64,000 nucleotides of DNA from Prunella strophiata (lineage: Eukaryota; Chordata; Aves; Passeriformes; Prunellidae), in NCBI GenBank assembly GCA_036583965.1, contig JAZBQD010000014.1, positions 42,940,990 to 43,004,989 of the forward strand, in the 5' to 3' direction. Positions 1 to 14,000 of this stretch are shown piece by piece (the stretch's first letter is position 1; the number at the start of each line of letters is the position of its first letter). The notes below the pieces were generated by a model. That model did no database searches and was not told the origin of the DNA. It was given only the letters and a program-made list of their open reading frames with translations. The position numbers and the translations under genes were made by a program.

Positions 1-897
1 AATTTGTCATTACAGTGGATTAAACAGCAAATTCACATGCCTAAAGATCAGACCCTATGTGCCAGTGGGGTGTTGGCACACAGAGTCAGTAGAGACCCTT
101 TGTGTGTGACTTGGATCTGTTCAGATTTACAGGGGATCTTCTCCAAATTCCTCCTGTCTCCAGCTGCCAAGGGTTGGTTTGTCTTCTGTAAGCTCTGCAG
201 CTGTTTTTGCTGTTTGTGTGAAGTATCTTAATGCGAGGGGATTACTTCAAAATGCAAACTCATTTGTCACTACTGTTCTGTTGGGACAGTAAATAAAGGA
301 GGCTATGTGACCAAACCTGTGTTATTCTCAAAGAGAAATAAAGAATGAAACAATGCTGACAAATTGCAGGCTGAAAAGGCTGAATTTGTAAAGAATGCAA
401 CAGTGGAGACAAAACAGGAGAGGAGGAAGATGCCCAAGATGGCAGCATTCTTTAGATAGTGCTGTAGTACTCATATTCTTTTCAAAGTGCCTTGCTGCTC
501 TTCACCATCTCTCTTACAAGTTCAGTAGATTGTCATGAAACCTGGACAAGCAAAACTTCCAATAATATTGCTCCTGTGTGATATGAAGTTTTAAGGGATG
601 TCCATGTATGTGGTTTTACAAAACAGAATTATTTCCTGCAGACAGATGCTGCTTCAGTTTCATGTACTGCAGGAGATCAAAGGAAACTCATGCAACCACA
701 TGTATCCAGGAGGCATTCCCTTGAACTCTCAGTGGTTCTAAGGACTGATATTTTTGGATTAGAGAATACAAGAGATGCTAAGCCACCAAATGCTAATAGT
801 CTAAACAAGTCCAAGAAACTAAAAATCGCGGAAAATAAATACTCAAATGGATATTTTACATTCAACTAATAAAGTTATGAAGATTTCCAGACAAAAA

Positions 898-931
898 AGT
901 CCATAAATAACAGGTCCATAAATAACAGGTA
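898..931. repeat. 15-17 bp tandem duplication
   Basis: GTCCATAAATAACAG occurs twice in direct succession, immediately before a T-rich stretch. Confidence 0.9.
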
Positions 932-3900
932 TTCAGAAGGGGTTTTTTTTCTGTTTTGTCCCATTCCTGGCAAGCTGCAATCAATATTTTTAAAGAAGAG
1001 TGTTAGCTCCCCCCGCCAAAAAAAGGTGCTTTCTCTTGCAATGTTTTCTTGCCTGCTAGTAATTGTCAGGAGATCATGTTTTCACCTCAGACTCTGAGGC
1101 ACATCTCCAGTGGATTTCATGAGCTGCTGCATGCCTGTTTCTGAGAGAAGGTTCAGCAGAAGTTGTGTACCCTCTGCACTTCAATTTAATTCAATAGGTA
1201 CAAGATAGACATAGAAAATGCATGAAGACCAGAGTTCTTTTTTTGAAAAGAATGAACATTTTTCAAAGGTAGAGTCCTTGAGCTCTGGCAGTGAATGTAC
1301 AAAGCTCTGGAGAGAACTGCCAGGCCTGGTAGAGTAGATATCCACAGAACATTGTAAGTTACGTTGTAAGCATCCCCATTTTGGCAGTGAATAGAAAAGT
1401 TGACAGGTGAGGCAAGTGTCTCTGTCCTTAATCTGGTTCTGTGCATCCTCTGACTTTGGTTTCAGAGCTATGACAAATATGAGAACTCTAAGGAAAACTA
1501 TCTCCAAAATATTTTCTCAGTCCTTTTTCTAATAGAGTAATACTGGTGTTTAATAGCAGCTTTTAATAAAACTGAAATGGTGTATAGATGAAAAAACAAA
1601 CATCTATTTTCTTTGTTGCTTACCATGACCTGAGTGTTGGAGGATCTTTCACACAGTGCAGTACACTAATAGGCCAAAAGCCAAAAATCGAGACAGAAGG
1701 TAAAACTTGAATCTAATCCTTGGAGAGACACTCAGTGTTGCAGGTATGTAAAGAGCAGAAGTCATACTGCTGAACAAAGCTGGAAGTCTCTACTAAATAA
1801 AAAATGAGAATGGGTTCAGTGAATATTGTCTAATTTATCAATGCTTAAAGTTACTAATCAGTTGGGAGTTCTTCTAAAGGTCAGCAAACTCCAAGGAGAC
1901 ATATCAGTGACCCTCATTTTCATTGCTTTTCACCCCCTCTTCCCCATCTCCCTCCTGTTCAGCCCAGCCAGTAATTAGTACTTTTGTTTTTCATTTTCCT
2001 TTAAAAGTAAATTTAAAAATGATTAAAAATTGATGTCTAATTTCCAAGCCTAAATTATCTGTTGGACAATATAAAAAAACCCCAAAACAATTCTGAATGA
2101 TGAAGGTACATTGTGCTGTCTTACTGGCCTTTCATTATTGATGTACTCTTTGCAGTACCAAAATTCAATAACTTCCATAAAGGAATTGTCACCTCTCTGC
2201 AGAGTAATTGCCCTAAGTTAATAGACCTACAGATATAATGGCAGAGATGTCTTCAGTTACAATGCTGAATTCTGTGCTATGGTGAAACAGGTTGACAAAA
2301 TGCAGCAGCATTTTAAAACTGTTGAAAAGGGACCTAACTGCACCTGTGAATTTCTGGTACCCACAAATTTACTAGGGGCAATACTAGCCATTGCATTTTT
2401 ATAGGATGCCTAAAAGTGGGTGTTTATGCAGGGAGAGCTGTTAAAGTGCCCTCCTTCATTTCCAGCATAGAATCTTGCCATTAGCTCCGCTGGCCCACAG
2501 CAGGTTCATCCTGGGTCACCTCAGAGAGGCACAATCTCATGAGCCACATTTGAGCTGGCTTCAAATGCAGGATGTGTATGCAGTAGGATCTCCCCCTCCA
2601 CAGAGTCTCCAAAGTGGAGAAGGCTCCCAGTGCAGCAAATGGCAGTGCTGAGCTCACATGCCCTCTCAACAGGAGGGAACTCTCTTGGTTTCGCAGATAA
2701 AAATAGCAGCAGCTTTAAAGTAGGGCTCTGCTAGTTATTTTTTAATAGTGTGACTTACTCACAGGCAAATGCAGTTTAACTTGTCCCCAAAGCAGTTAAT
2801 AATTTAAGCTAAAAATCGCTAGCTAGCTTTTGCCAACTCTAAAAAGAAAATGTTTCAGAGTAGTACAAGAAAGAGGGCTAGAACAGCTCTGGCATCTCCT
2901 GAGTGGGTGGCCTGTGCCTTTTCAGTGCACCACTAAAAAGCCCACTGCAGTTTTGACTTCTACCCAAGCCACAGTCATATTCACTAAGTCACAATACTGG
3001 CTATGTCTCCTGTTGCTATTTTAATTTCCAATTAAAAATTAAAAGCTTCTTGTTGATTTAGCATAGTGGCCAAACCTCTGTCCTGGGAGAAAAGACAAAG
3101 TGTACCACTGGATTTTTGAGTAAGGAGAAGCATTTTAGAGAGGGTTTGAAAAGAAAAAGGTGGTGTTGAAAACTGTTTTTCATCTCTCTGTGGCTGTTTA
3201 TCAGCTTTGTGAATGACCACTAGCATGTCAGTGTATTTCACTTTTTTTCTTTTTGACAGTAAGGTGCTAATGCAGTATGATAAAAATAAAAAATCAACTG
3301 TTGAAATCAATTACTCATCTAGGTCTGCACTAATCAGTATTTTCTTATTGTCAGAATTTATATAGTCTGTAAAATACCAAACAGGCATTGCTTACTTTAG
3401 CAGGAGATTTACAACCCTATATCCTACTAATCTCTTCCTAGATTATTTCTATAATTTCCAAATTTAACTACTACAAACCATAAAAATCTATTGATTGCAT
3501 AATTTTTGTCCATAAGATAGCCAAACTCAAATTTTGAGATGAAGCATAGTTTCTGTTTTTTCAGTAATCTCGTGTTACCATTCAAATATAATTCTCAGTG
3601 TGTCACTTGTGTATCAGCAGTATTGCTTGGAATTATAAAATGAAATTTTTTAAGGGCTTATTGTAGGACTGAGTCATATATGAAAACCAGAATAACTAGA
3701 ATTGCATCACTAAAGGTTGAGAGCTTCCATCTAAATAGAACAACAGAAACAAAGTAGACTCCAGTGCAACTTCATGGTGGGGAAAGAAATTTCATAGAGA
3801 AGAAGAGGGGAAAAAAAACAAAAAAAAAACCCCAATCCCACTGATGTTAACTTGGTCCTGTCCTCTTTTAGTGACTGCTGCTCTGAACAAGAAGAGGGAT

Positions 3901-4789
3901 GCAGCCTTGTGACATGGTTACCTTAGTTTTTACAAGAAGCTCCTTAGCTGATGTTTCTTTTGAATATTTCATCTGACTGACTGAACCACAGCCTTTTCCT
4001 ATTTATTTTCTTAGTGTCTTTGGTAAATATGTAAAAAAATGCCTGAAAAGGCCAATGCAGGATGGGTGTGGCCCCCTTTGAAGCAGGCACTGTATCACAG
4101 CTGGAGCATCCTGCCCAAGACAGTTGTAGGCACCAGCCAGCCAAGGTGGGGGGAGCACCACCCTACCTAAAGGTGTAATCCTGCTGGTTTTGTCAGCTGT
4201 AGGTAGTTGAGTGCTCCATAAGCTGTGACCAGAATGACCCAGCTCAGTCTGGTTCCTCTTACAACCTTGCAAGCAAAGCCAAGCCTCCCCTTTTGGCTGC
4301 TGTATGTGGATTTTGCAAGTCACATGGTTTGTCAGTGCAAAGAGATGTAGGGGATGGGATTGGTGCTGTCCCAAGAGCTCCCATCTCACCCCAACATGTG
4401 CAAGCAACAGCCCAGACAGGTCAATCTGGTGACAAATGGATGTCAAAGTCAGTTAATGAAGAAGGTGTTAAAATTTGGTCTTGGAGACACTGCTGGTGAC
4501 AAGCTGAGGGGATAATACTGATATTACTTAAATTATCTTTTTAAAATCAGTCTCCTTTTAATTTTAAATTTCCATTGGGTAGTTATTAAATGTGATGGGC
4601 CCTGATGCTCCTTTGAAGAACACAGCAGGTGAGGAAGAAATTATTCTTTCTTCTCTTTACCAGTAAGCTTGAGAGGCTGCTCAGCTGCTGTTGCAGTTCA
4701 AAGGAAAGAGAAATGCATCCCACAGGGCCTGTGACCCCCCACAACTCATCAGAAACACACATTGCACCCTGACCAGTGTGAGTGACACT

Positions 4790-4810
4790 GGCTGCCTGCT
4801 CCAGGCAGCC
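4790..4810. repeat. Perfect 9-bp hairpin with 3-base loop
   Basis: GGCTGCCTG, loop CTC, CAGGCAGCC. GC-rich stem in a GC-richer patch. It is too short to be a miRNA precursor alone. Confidence 0.85.
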
Positions 4811-6649
4811 TCTAGCCTCAGCAGCTAGAGCACTTCCTTTCAACATCCCTGTCACAATAATGGGAATTATGTGGTGCTGTTCCCACCCTCATCTCCTCTG
4901 TGGCCTCCAGGATCAGTACCTGGCAGATCACTTTCAGTGTTGGCTTCTCTCTGCATGGCTTCCATAACAGGTGATTTTATTCTCCCTTGGGCTAGAGATC
5001 ACTCAGGTTGGCTTAGAGGTTTTAGCCAGTAGTTAACCATCCCTTTACAAAAACTGAAAAATATGGATTTCCACTGTGCAAATTATATGTTCCTAATATA
5101 CTGTGCAATTAAGGTCATTGAATTTTCGGATAAATATTGGAGTCAAATTCTTATCTTAGTCCCAGTTTTCACATTTCAGGTTCATCTGTGTTTTCTATTG
5201 CTCTGGAAATTGAATCCAAACTGAGTAAGTGTTTGCTGAAATTCTAATTAACTTGGTTTTCTTTTTGAATGAGGATTAAAGCAAACCAAGAATCCACTTC
5301 TGGGCTTTTTTAACAGAAGCAGTTTCCAAAATCTGCAGCCCAGAAGGCCAGTTTGAACCTTCACAATCACAGGTCAAATTTCTTGAATCCTCTTATACTG
5401 AAATTTAAAATGCTTCATCAATTCCCAGAAAAGCTATACATATTCAGACATTTATATGGCCCATTTAAGTGATCTTTTTGTTTCTTATATAGCAAGTTTT
5501 TGTTATTTGTGTAGCTTTCAAGTGATTTTTGCATGCTTCATGTATTTGAATTGCTTCTTGTGGGTAATATCCTTTTGCACATAAAGCTTCTCAGCTGTTG
5601 AATTTGAATTTTTTTAGCCATTGGAATTTAAGGTTCATATATGAAATATATTCATGAAATATATACACCTGGTCAGCAAAAGAAAAACCTACAGAGAGAT
5701 TAATTTGGCCCAATACACATAATAATGAAGGCAAAACTGTGTTTGATCTAGTATTTGAAATAGTTCCTGTGTTTTATTGTGTTCTTGGGCTGCGTTCCAG
5801 CAGGTTTGCATTAATCTACTTTATAAGTATAAACCTGGATTCTGAACAATCAATCAGTACAAGGTCAACTGCAGCCATTGCCTGCCTGGTGTGAATCAAA
5901 ACTTAAAGACACGTGGACATTTGTGAGAAAATAGAGCAGCAGAGATTTCACTGTTACCAAAATACTTTTCATGTTCAAAAATAAATGTATGGAATGGTTT
6001 CAAGTGAATTAGGTAATACATTATTTTGCCAGACTTTGAGAGTAAGATCGGGGAAAAACCTAGAGGTATAGTGTATTTATAGTGTATTCTGGTCTACACC
6101 AGAATATCCTGACATGGCACTGACTGAATAGTGCAGATATTGGTCAGTGGTTAAAAAACTTCCTCAGGGTAAAAAAAAGTGTCTTTGACTGGAAAACTGC
6201 TGGTGCTGAGCTTTAGAAATGTTGCAAACTGATTAAAGGCACCTGAGCACAGTCAGGTGGTGGGGGAGGAGCAGTTTAGGGATGCTGCTGTCCCCTTCTT
6301 TGCTCAGGTACAGCTGCAGGCATCCTTACAGTGGGTTGGGGCAGGCACACAACAGCTTCACTGCTGTGGCTCAAGTTCTTCAGGAGGTGGTCACTGCTTC
6401 TGGCTGTGTAGCCACATCCTTTGTACTGGTTTGGGTCAAAAGCACCTAGTTCTGACAGGAGCCTCCTGCCATGGAGACCTGGCAGCAGCAGGAGAGTTGG
6501 CACAGATGCTGGCAACTGGGAGCTTGCTGTCTTGAGAGGCAAGGTCCTCCACCAAGGAGACACCAACAGACATCAGGGAGTTGATCCAAGACCCAGAGAA
6601 TTCTGTGGAGATTTCCTCTCATATGAGGACCTCTGTTAAGATCTGATCA

Positions 6650-7110
6650 TTTTGTTTATTTGAGAGATGCCTCTCTAATAAGAGAGGAAGGACCTCCCAT
6701 CAATGTGCCCCCTGAATTAAGGTTCAAACAGACCATATGCTGAAGTCTTTAATAAGGATTTTATTTAATAATAAATGTGAGGCAGAGATAGAAGGAAATA
6801 GGAAAAAAAGCAGGGGGCTGAAGAGAAAGTGACAGAGAGACAGATTAAGTAGAAAGGTATCATGACTCGTGGATCCAGCAGGTGTTCTGTTGGTTCTGGT
6901 CTTCTTGGTCGTGGGGGATCCCATGAAATCTGGGGTTCAGGTTAATATATGTTCAAGTGTATGTGGGAACATCCAGGTACCTCCCCCGAGTGGGTTAGAT
7001 TTACACTGTCTTTTGAAACACTGTGGATCATGTGCAGTCCTCTGGTGGAAGACATTCAGTCTCTCACAGACCCAGGCCCTGAAATATTTATTCACATGCT
7101 AAATGAAAGA
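6650..7110 (-). mobile_element. Diverged solo LTR-like repeat, minus orientation (approximate limits)
   Basis: Read on the minus strand, the order is GTCTTCCACCAGAG, CATGATCCACAGTG, GGGGGAGG, GTTCCCACATACACTTGAAC, ATTAACC, CTGGATCCACGAGTCATGAT and CTTTCTACT, then a C/T-rich tract. AATAAA (plus 6760-6765) and ATTAAAGACTTCAGC follow. The same order occurs at 18240-18610 on the plus strand, so the two are related copies. The AATAAA downstream of the C/T tract fits an LTR poly(A) signal. No coding remnant of a retrovirus is recognisable beside it. The extent is approximate, and GC-richer sequence at 6257-6640 could be a further remnant. Confidence 0.62.
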
Positions 7111-10100
7111 GTGCTACCAGCCCACTGTTTTTAGTATGGTTGGAGCACTTACACATCATATCTGGCACAGTGCAGATGTGCTCTCCCATCACCTTCTCCA
7201 CTGGGATGAAGTTCAAAAAGGCTATAAATACATATAAACCTGAAAATTATGACAATGAGAAATAAATTTGACCTATTTCGTTTGACTGAGGCAAAAAGAA
7301 AATAAGTCAATTATATCTTTAATGCATTCTAGTTTCTGAGAGGAAACTTGGGTGGCAATGTCAGGAAGGCTCTGTCTTTGTCTCTTGAGGTGTCCTAAAG
7401 AAAAGGATCCATTTGATATGGGGCAGCTTTTCAAAGAGTGCACAATTAGGGGCAGCGATGCAAAAAATTACAGACACAAAGAACAAGAAAGACTCCCAGA
7501 CATGTGACTGAAACACCATGGCTGGGGAAAGCTTGGTCCAGTTGTGTGCCTTGGTGTCCCTAATTACAGATGCAACCTGTTGGTTTATCTTCAATGGCTT
7601 AGCAGGATTACTTTCACAGTGGTTGCCTGATAAATGCCTGCTTGCTCGTTAACATAGCTGACATTTCCTAGCTCTGCTTAGTTATGCAGCCTCAGTTAGT
7701 TCACATCCTTTTTAGTTCATAGGCCGAAGTCCAGATGGAACAAATTTTTGATTCTATTTGTATGGCTGTGTATACTTTCCCTCCTTTATGATCAGAATAA
7801 TAACTTCAAACCCAGAAAAAAACCCCAAACCGTGAAACAGCAGAAAGCTAATTTACATTTATTCTGGGGTGCAAAATACATTTATCTACATTTATACTTC
7901 TTTTGAACTCTGAATATAATTTATTCTTCTTAATCATTTGTACCTTTATCTCTACAGTACAGTAGTAGTTCCTCAAATCTATATTGCTTTCCTACTAGGT
8001 CTATGCTATATTTATACATATGTAACCCATTAAAGCAGCAAACATTTTTTCAAAGTATTTAAAGGAAATAGATATATAGGCTCACTGGATAAGGTATGTG
8101 TTAGAACTGGCAATGTTTTTGATACAGGGCAATGACATAATGCGTCAAACCGAAGCCTGTCTTTAAAGAACTCCATTTATCATTAATTGAATTTGTAAGG
8201 TATATATCAGGAAATGTTTAGCCTGAAGGAATGAATAGAAATAGAGATTTTTTTTTTCCTGAAATGTTTGCTTCAGCACTGTAAATTTTCAGAGAGCAGT
8301 CTCTGAAATGGCAGTAATGAATCAGGTGAATGTTTGATTTCAAGGGCTCCTTGGGAAGATCTAGAATTACTCACCAAAAAAGAAGCTGTATATGACTGAG
8401 CTGTGTTGCAGTTGCATGTCTCAGTGCTCTTGTGGGATGGAGCAGACTGGAGTATAAGACCCCTCTCTGTTTCCTTCTTCACTTGTCCAGGAAGTAAGTG
8501 CCCAGCCACTACCTCCTGCACATTTCTAGTCCCATTCCCACATTTTCCTTTTCTCTATGCTTATTTTTAATCTGATTTTTTTAAAAAAGCCATCTTTCCT
8601 CCCAGCTAAGTTCCTATAGCCTAGAGATGAGCTGTACTGTCTTTACTCAGTCTCCTTTTTGCCCAAAACACTTGCATTCCTGGATGTCCAGTTGCTGCAA
8701 GGCATGTGGTGGACTAGAGGATCTTCCATCAGTGTTCCCCCCCAAGCCCTGGGACTTTCAAAGGTCCTTTAGTGAATGCCTCTGAGGAGACAGCAAGCTG
8801 AATACTCAGCCTAAGGGCCCAGTGTCAAGTTATTCAGCACTGCTAATGCACACAGATTTAGAGCAAATCAAATAGCATAATGGCAGCTATTCATGCCATT
8901 TTCATTCATGGACTGCTAATTTTTTTTAAAATACTGTCTTACAGAAAAGTCACAATCTTTTAGTAAATAATTTTAAATTTAAAAAAATCTACAAGGGATA
9001 TAATCTTAGTGTCATTTATAACTTACTGAGTAGCTTTTATTCGCTGGACTGCACAGTCTTTTGTTAACATCCATGAAACTTCAAAAATGTCGTATTAGTC
9101 ATCGGAGAGCTTTCTGTTTACTACCAACCTACATTAGAGACAAATGCAGAATTACAGGGAAAGCATTAATAAAAAATTGACACTGAAGACTACAAGGGAC
9201 TGTTGCAAAGTGCATTTCCTAGTATGCATCAAGAGCTAACAATATAAAAAATTTTATACAATTCACGCTTAATATAGTGTGGTTTGATTTTTCAAGAAGA
9301 GCAATGTATTTTACACTAGGCCTAAAATTGTGTCCATAAATAAACCATTTGAAAGCACTAGGTCAGTGCAGATAAGCAGAATCAGTGGCATCATGGTGTT
9401 TTTTTCTGGAGTCTCTCCTATGTTTAGGTGGTGACAGGTAGGTAAGGAGCCTGGTCCTCCCTTTCTATTCACAAGTTATTTACATTGACATGAAAGATTT
9501 AAAGCCAGTGAATGAATTGCAGAGGACATGAACTTACAGGCAGCTCAAGTGACCAATAAAGGAGCCAGTTTTGCATCACAATTAAAACAAAGGAGCTCAT
9601 TCCCTTCACTTGTATGTGAAGGACTTCTCACCTTTCTTTGAGGACCATTAGTGGGACAGAAAAAAGCCCCAATAATTAATCTGGGTCATTTTTCCTCCTC
9701 CCTTTTTCTTTTCCTGTTTTCTTTTCCTGCTCTTGTTTTCCTGTGTTCCTGAGGTTTATCTGCTGAGGTTCCTGGCACTCTATGCACAATGTTTTCACTC
9801 ATTTGTCTTGCATTGCTTTCAGGTTCTCTGACCACTAAAACCAAACCATACCTAACCAAACAAGCCACTGAGCAATATCTTGGAAAATCAACAGAGCTGT
9901 TAAAAGAGACTGTACATTGCATAAATGAGGAACCATTTAGAAGAGCAATCTCATGTCTTCATAAGCAAAAGTGGCTCATTTTCCATGTAGTGGCATGCTT
10001 TTGAGCCTCCCTCTTGCCTCCCAATTATACGCTTGTCAAAGACAGAGCCAGAAGGTCACAACCACTTTGCTCTCCCCACTGTACAAATCAGCCAATGAAA

Positions 10101-11043
10101 ACTTCCACTTCTTAGTGCATTTCAATTATTTATGATACCTAGTTTGAACAAATATACTTCTAGGCCTGAATCTAGAAACCAAAATGAAAAAAAAAAAAAA
10201 AAGAAGGCATAGCAACTCATTTGAAATGGGCAACAACAGACTGGAAAATAGAGAGAAGCTTCTCCCTAGCATGCCTTTGCAAGTCATGGGGAACATAAAG
10301 CATCTGGCTTTCTTTACATTGTTTGAAGTGTTCATTTGAAACGACACCATCCTGATGTACTTCTTAATATTCTGTTTGGAAGTACAGCTGAGACACATGC
10401 AAACACATGCATATTTCCCAAGCAAATAGGGTGGGTTTAACTTGTCAGACTAGATGTGCTAGACAGCTGAGCATCTAGCTCCTTCTGAAGCCTTGGTGGG
10501 AGCCAAAACAAATATCTTATCAGTTATGTCTGACCTGATGTATATACTCAGAAGATGCCTGTGAGAATTTCTCAAAAGCAAAGGTTGGAGTAAACCATTC
10601 CTGTTACAGAGTGCTATGATGGCCCCAGAGTGGGGAATATGCCACAGCTCCCTGCCTCCAGACCATGAATCCATGTGCCCCACTCCCAGAGCCATTCCCC
10701 TTGGTCCCCGGGCCAGGTACCTCAATTAACAGCTGTTCTGTCTTGGTGCTGGTCAGGGTCAAGCACTGACAACAAGCCCTCATTGTGCCCTGTGCTGGCT
10801 CACCTCTGGCACTCAGGCATCCTGCTCTTGGGTCTGCAGATATGAGCCCTTCATGGGCCAGCAGCCCCTGTGATATCAGGATGAGCTGGCCAGGGAGGTA
10901 CTGGTGTTTCCCAAGAACACCCCAAAGAACATGTAGTGTTCTTTGAGAGTGTGTGTGCACCTGTTGTCATGTAACCCCACACTCCCTATCCTCCTCTATC
11001 CAAGAGCCCACTAGATGACTGGTGGCTCAGAGGGACTTACAGC

Positions 11044-11085
11044 TGGATCTCATATGGCTATAGTGGCTATAAGCCATATGGGATT
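11044..11085. repeat. Near-palindrome (hairpin) around CATATGGCTATA
   Basis: The left arm, ending CATATGGCTATA, is matched after a short spacer by TATAAGCCATATG, its reverse complement with one extra base. Pairing continues outward with few mismatches (GGATCT versus GGGATTC). No gene or element of known type is attached. Confidence 0.8.
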
Positions 11086-14000
11086 CTGGATCAAAATGCT
11101 CTCATCAGAAGTCAGTTGTAATAAACTCTGTAATGCCAAAGAATGCTACTGAAAATTATCAGAGAATAAATTCTTATGAACCTCTCATTGACACAATGAA
11201 TTTTTAAAGAAGAATGAACACATTTCCATAGAAGGAAGCAAGTGTCAGGTCCTGTGAAGCTCTCCAGGACAGAACAGGTTGCAGCTAAACAGTTGCTCTC
11301 TCCTGAACAGCAAAACAGAGTAGAAGGGCTATTCATCAAAGTAGGGACACACTGTTTTGGATGCAACATTTCAGATAAAAAATGCAGCAGATCTATTCTC
11401 CTGTTCCTGGGAAAGCCCTCAGTCCTCCTTGTCTTTGGAAGGATCCACTTACAAAGAAGAAAACCCAACTGTACAGTCCAGGTAAGAAGAACCTCATCCC
11501 TAATGCCTGCAAACCACTGATGAGTTGAGTGGACAGTCCCAGGGTGACATGGGCACAGGAAGTCCCCACCTGTCCTCATTGAGCTCAGACTCAATTTGAA
11601 CCTGCAGGAGACCTGCATGGGAAGGCACAGGGTTTGAAGGGATGGTGGACTTTTTGGCCTTGTTACAGGGCATGTGCATGTTGTGCCTGGGGGGTACCCA
11701 CAGCCCCTGGTTAGCCAGCATATGTCCCAGGATGGGGTACAGAGCCCTGAACAAAAATGAAGGGCAAAAAGAAGGGAGTTTCACTCACTCCATGTTCTCA
11801 GCTTAGTGCTGGTCAGGGTTAGACTCCATCTCTCACATGTTTTCTGCACATTAGACACATGTACAGATGATGAGGCTTGTTTCCTGAGCTTTCATTGTGA
11901 GAGTTGTTTATGCAAATTGCTGGACTTGGTTTTTTCATGTTTTATCTCCTCCCATATGATTGCAGGGTCAGGATCACTCTGCATTTATGGTTGTTTTTTT
12001 GGGGAAATATTGAGGAATATTCAACTCCTCCTTTTGAACTGGCTTGCTCCAAAACAACTCCCAGAGAGCTGCTTGTCAGGAAGAGCATGGCATTCTCCAT
12101 GGTGCTCTGAGCAGAAGGGCTCCCTGCCTGCGGCCCGTGGGGATCTGCTCCTTTCACTGGGGCCATCCTGCTGGGCCTTTGTCCTTCTCACTGGCAACAC
12201 TTTGGGAAACTGAAAAAGGCCTATTTTTCTCCTTGCTCATTTAAATGCAGACAGGCTAATGCCGTGTCTATTTAAAGTAATGCCAATCAGCAGAACAGAT
12301 GCTTAGGATGTGAGTGCTGGACTATCATTAAGAGATATGGTCCAGGACTAAAATATGTTTTTCCTATGGGAAACTGCAGCCCCCTCTGGGACTTTTTGGC
12401 TTATTAAGAAAGTTTTGAGCTACCATGTCTTTCTAGCAGAGCAAAAACAATGCAAACTTGCTACTGATGCCAGGAGCATGTTGTTCTCATTCCCACTGTT
12501 GTTTCTGGATCTTCAGACTATTCTGTTTTGATTCTTGTAGCTAAGTGACTTTAAGTAGAAAGAATGAAGTATGTTATGTCCTTGTATATTGAAAACTTAA
12601 TTTCTTATAAGTACCTACAGGTACTCTTGATTTTACTCTGTGATTTCATAATATAATGTAATGTAATATCATGCAATATATAATAAATAATATTTTCCAC
12701 TCTGATTTCCTCTTTTACACTATTTTCTAGATAAGAGATCATTCTGGGTACTCAGGTTGATAATTTCACGGATACAGAATGGATTTGGCTGCACACATTT
12801 CCTTGAAATGAGCAGCAACTGTGTTTCTAATCTAAAGGAGTGATTCTGAAAAATTGCATGCTTACAGCTTATTTTTAACAAAGGAATTATTTCCTTTCAG
12901 GAACAAACCCCTCTGTAGCATGGGAAGCTGCAGCATGTAAGCCAATTCCTAACTACATCAATTCTCACCAGAGGTAAATCTAGAGGTGTGTGTTCTACAT
13001 TTCTTTGGTTAATAATGTGAATCAAGTTTTATTTAGCAAATAAAAAGATATGTGCTGCAGAAGTTTTCCAACATCTCATTTAGAGTGTAATAGACTGTGT
13101 GTTGTTTGCTAGCCTTGTGGCTCCTCTTAGTTTCTGATCGTATGGTATCAGAAAAATCGATATCTCATTTCTTACATCAGGCAGATGGATAGGCCAGGCA
13201 AGGGCTCCAGCCAAGCCTTTGTGCCATTCTGACAGGGGAAAAAACATGTTTTCCCTATTTCAAGCTCTACTGTTTACAAGCAGCTATTGACAGCTTTGCA
13301 GTACTTTCTCTCGGTAAGATCTATCACAGTAGAACTTTGAAGTCTTGCTGGCTCGGCTGTATTTCTTATACCTCCTCACTTGCCAAGTACAGCTATAAAT
13401 CCTTAAAGTGGTTACTATTGCATGTGCTCACTAAATGTTGAGATCAGCCACATAGTAAAGGAAGTGTTCTGAATTTACGGTCAGCCTGACTTATGCTGAT
13501 CCTTCCAAAAAAAAAGCTGTCAGGAGGTTTTGGCTTACAAAAACCTGGCAAGTACACTGCCATGCCTGCTGATGAAATTAGTTTCCCTGCATGGCTGTGT
13601 GGCACAGCTCTTTAGATCTGTTGCAAAACAAGTTAGTGCAGAACCAGCTGGCAGTAGAAAAGGTTTGTTTTTCTGCTCTGTGGATGTCATGGTACACATT
13701 GACGTAAAGGGTAATTTTTAATACCACAACTTGGGAGAATACTAATATTCATATAAAGAGTATTTTCAAACTTAGAAGACAGATGAAAAAAGTTATATTT
13801 TGAAATGCATTGACTAAATTTAAAACATTTCTAGTGAAAGCATTGTTTTGTACTTTTACTCACAATATATCATAATCACATTCAAACAAGAGTATTAAAA
13901 GATAAACAGACCTTGTGATTGCCAAGTGAATTATGCAATGTATGGGAATATCAAATAAGAATTATCCATTTAACTCTGGTTGGCGGTCCTATTCACAGGC

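Larger units (their letters stand above)
1..6649. other. Intergenic DNA, no gene recognised
   Basis: AT-rich DNA with only short, unrelated open frames (the longest is 147 codons at 4003-4446, minus strand, with no family resemblance). It includes a 15-bp tandem duplication near 900-931, a perfect short hairpin at 4790-4810 and A-rich tracts near 3811-3830. By vertebrate gene order the neighbour on this side should be NELL2, on the plus strand. I cannot recognise any NELL2 exon here. Confidence 0.7.

Noticed and set aside
4003..4446. 147-codon open frame on the minus strand
   Set aside because: No similarity recognised and it overlaps frames on the other strand. Likely chance.
11112..11618. 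168-codon open frame on the minus strand
   Set aside because: No recognisable family, many Cys and Ser in no pattern, and no splice or conservation support. Expected by chance in 64 kb read in six frames.
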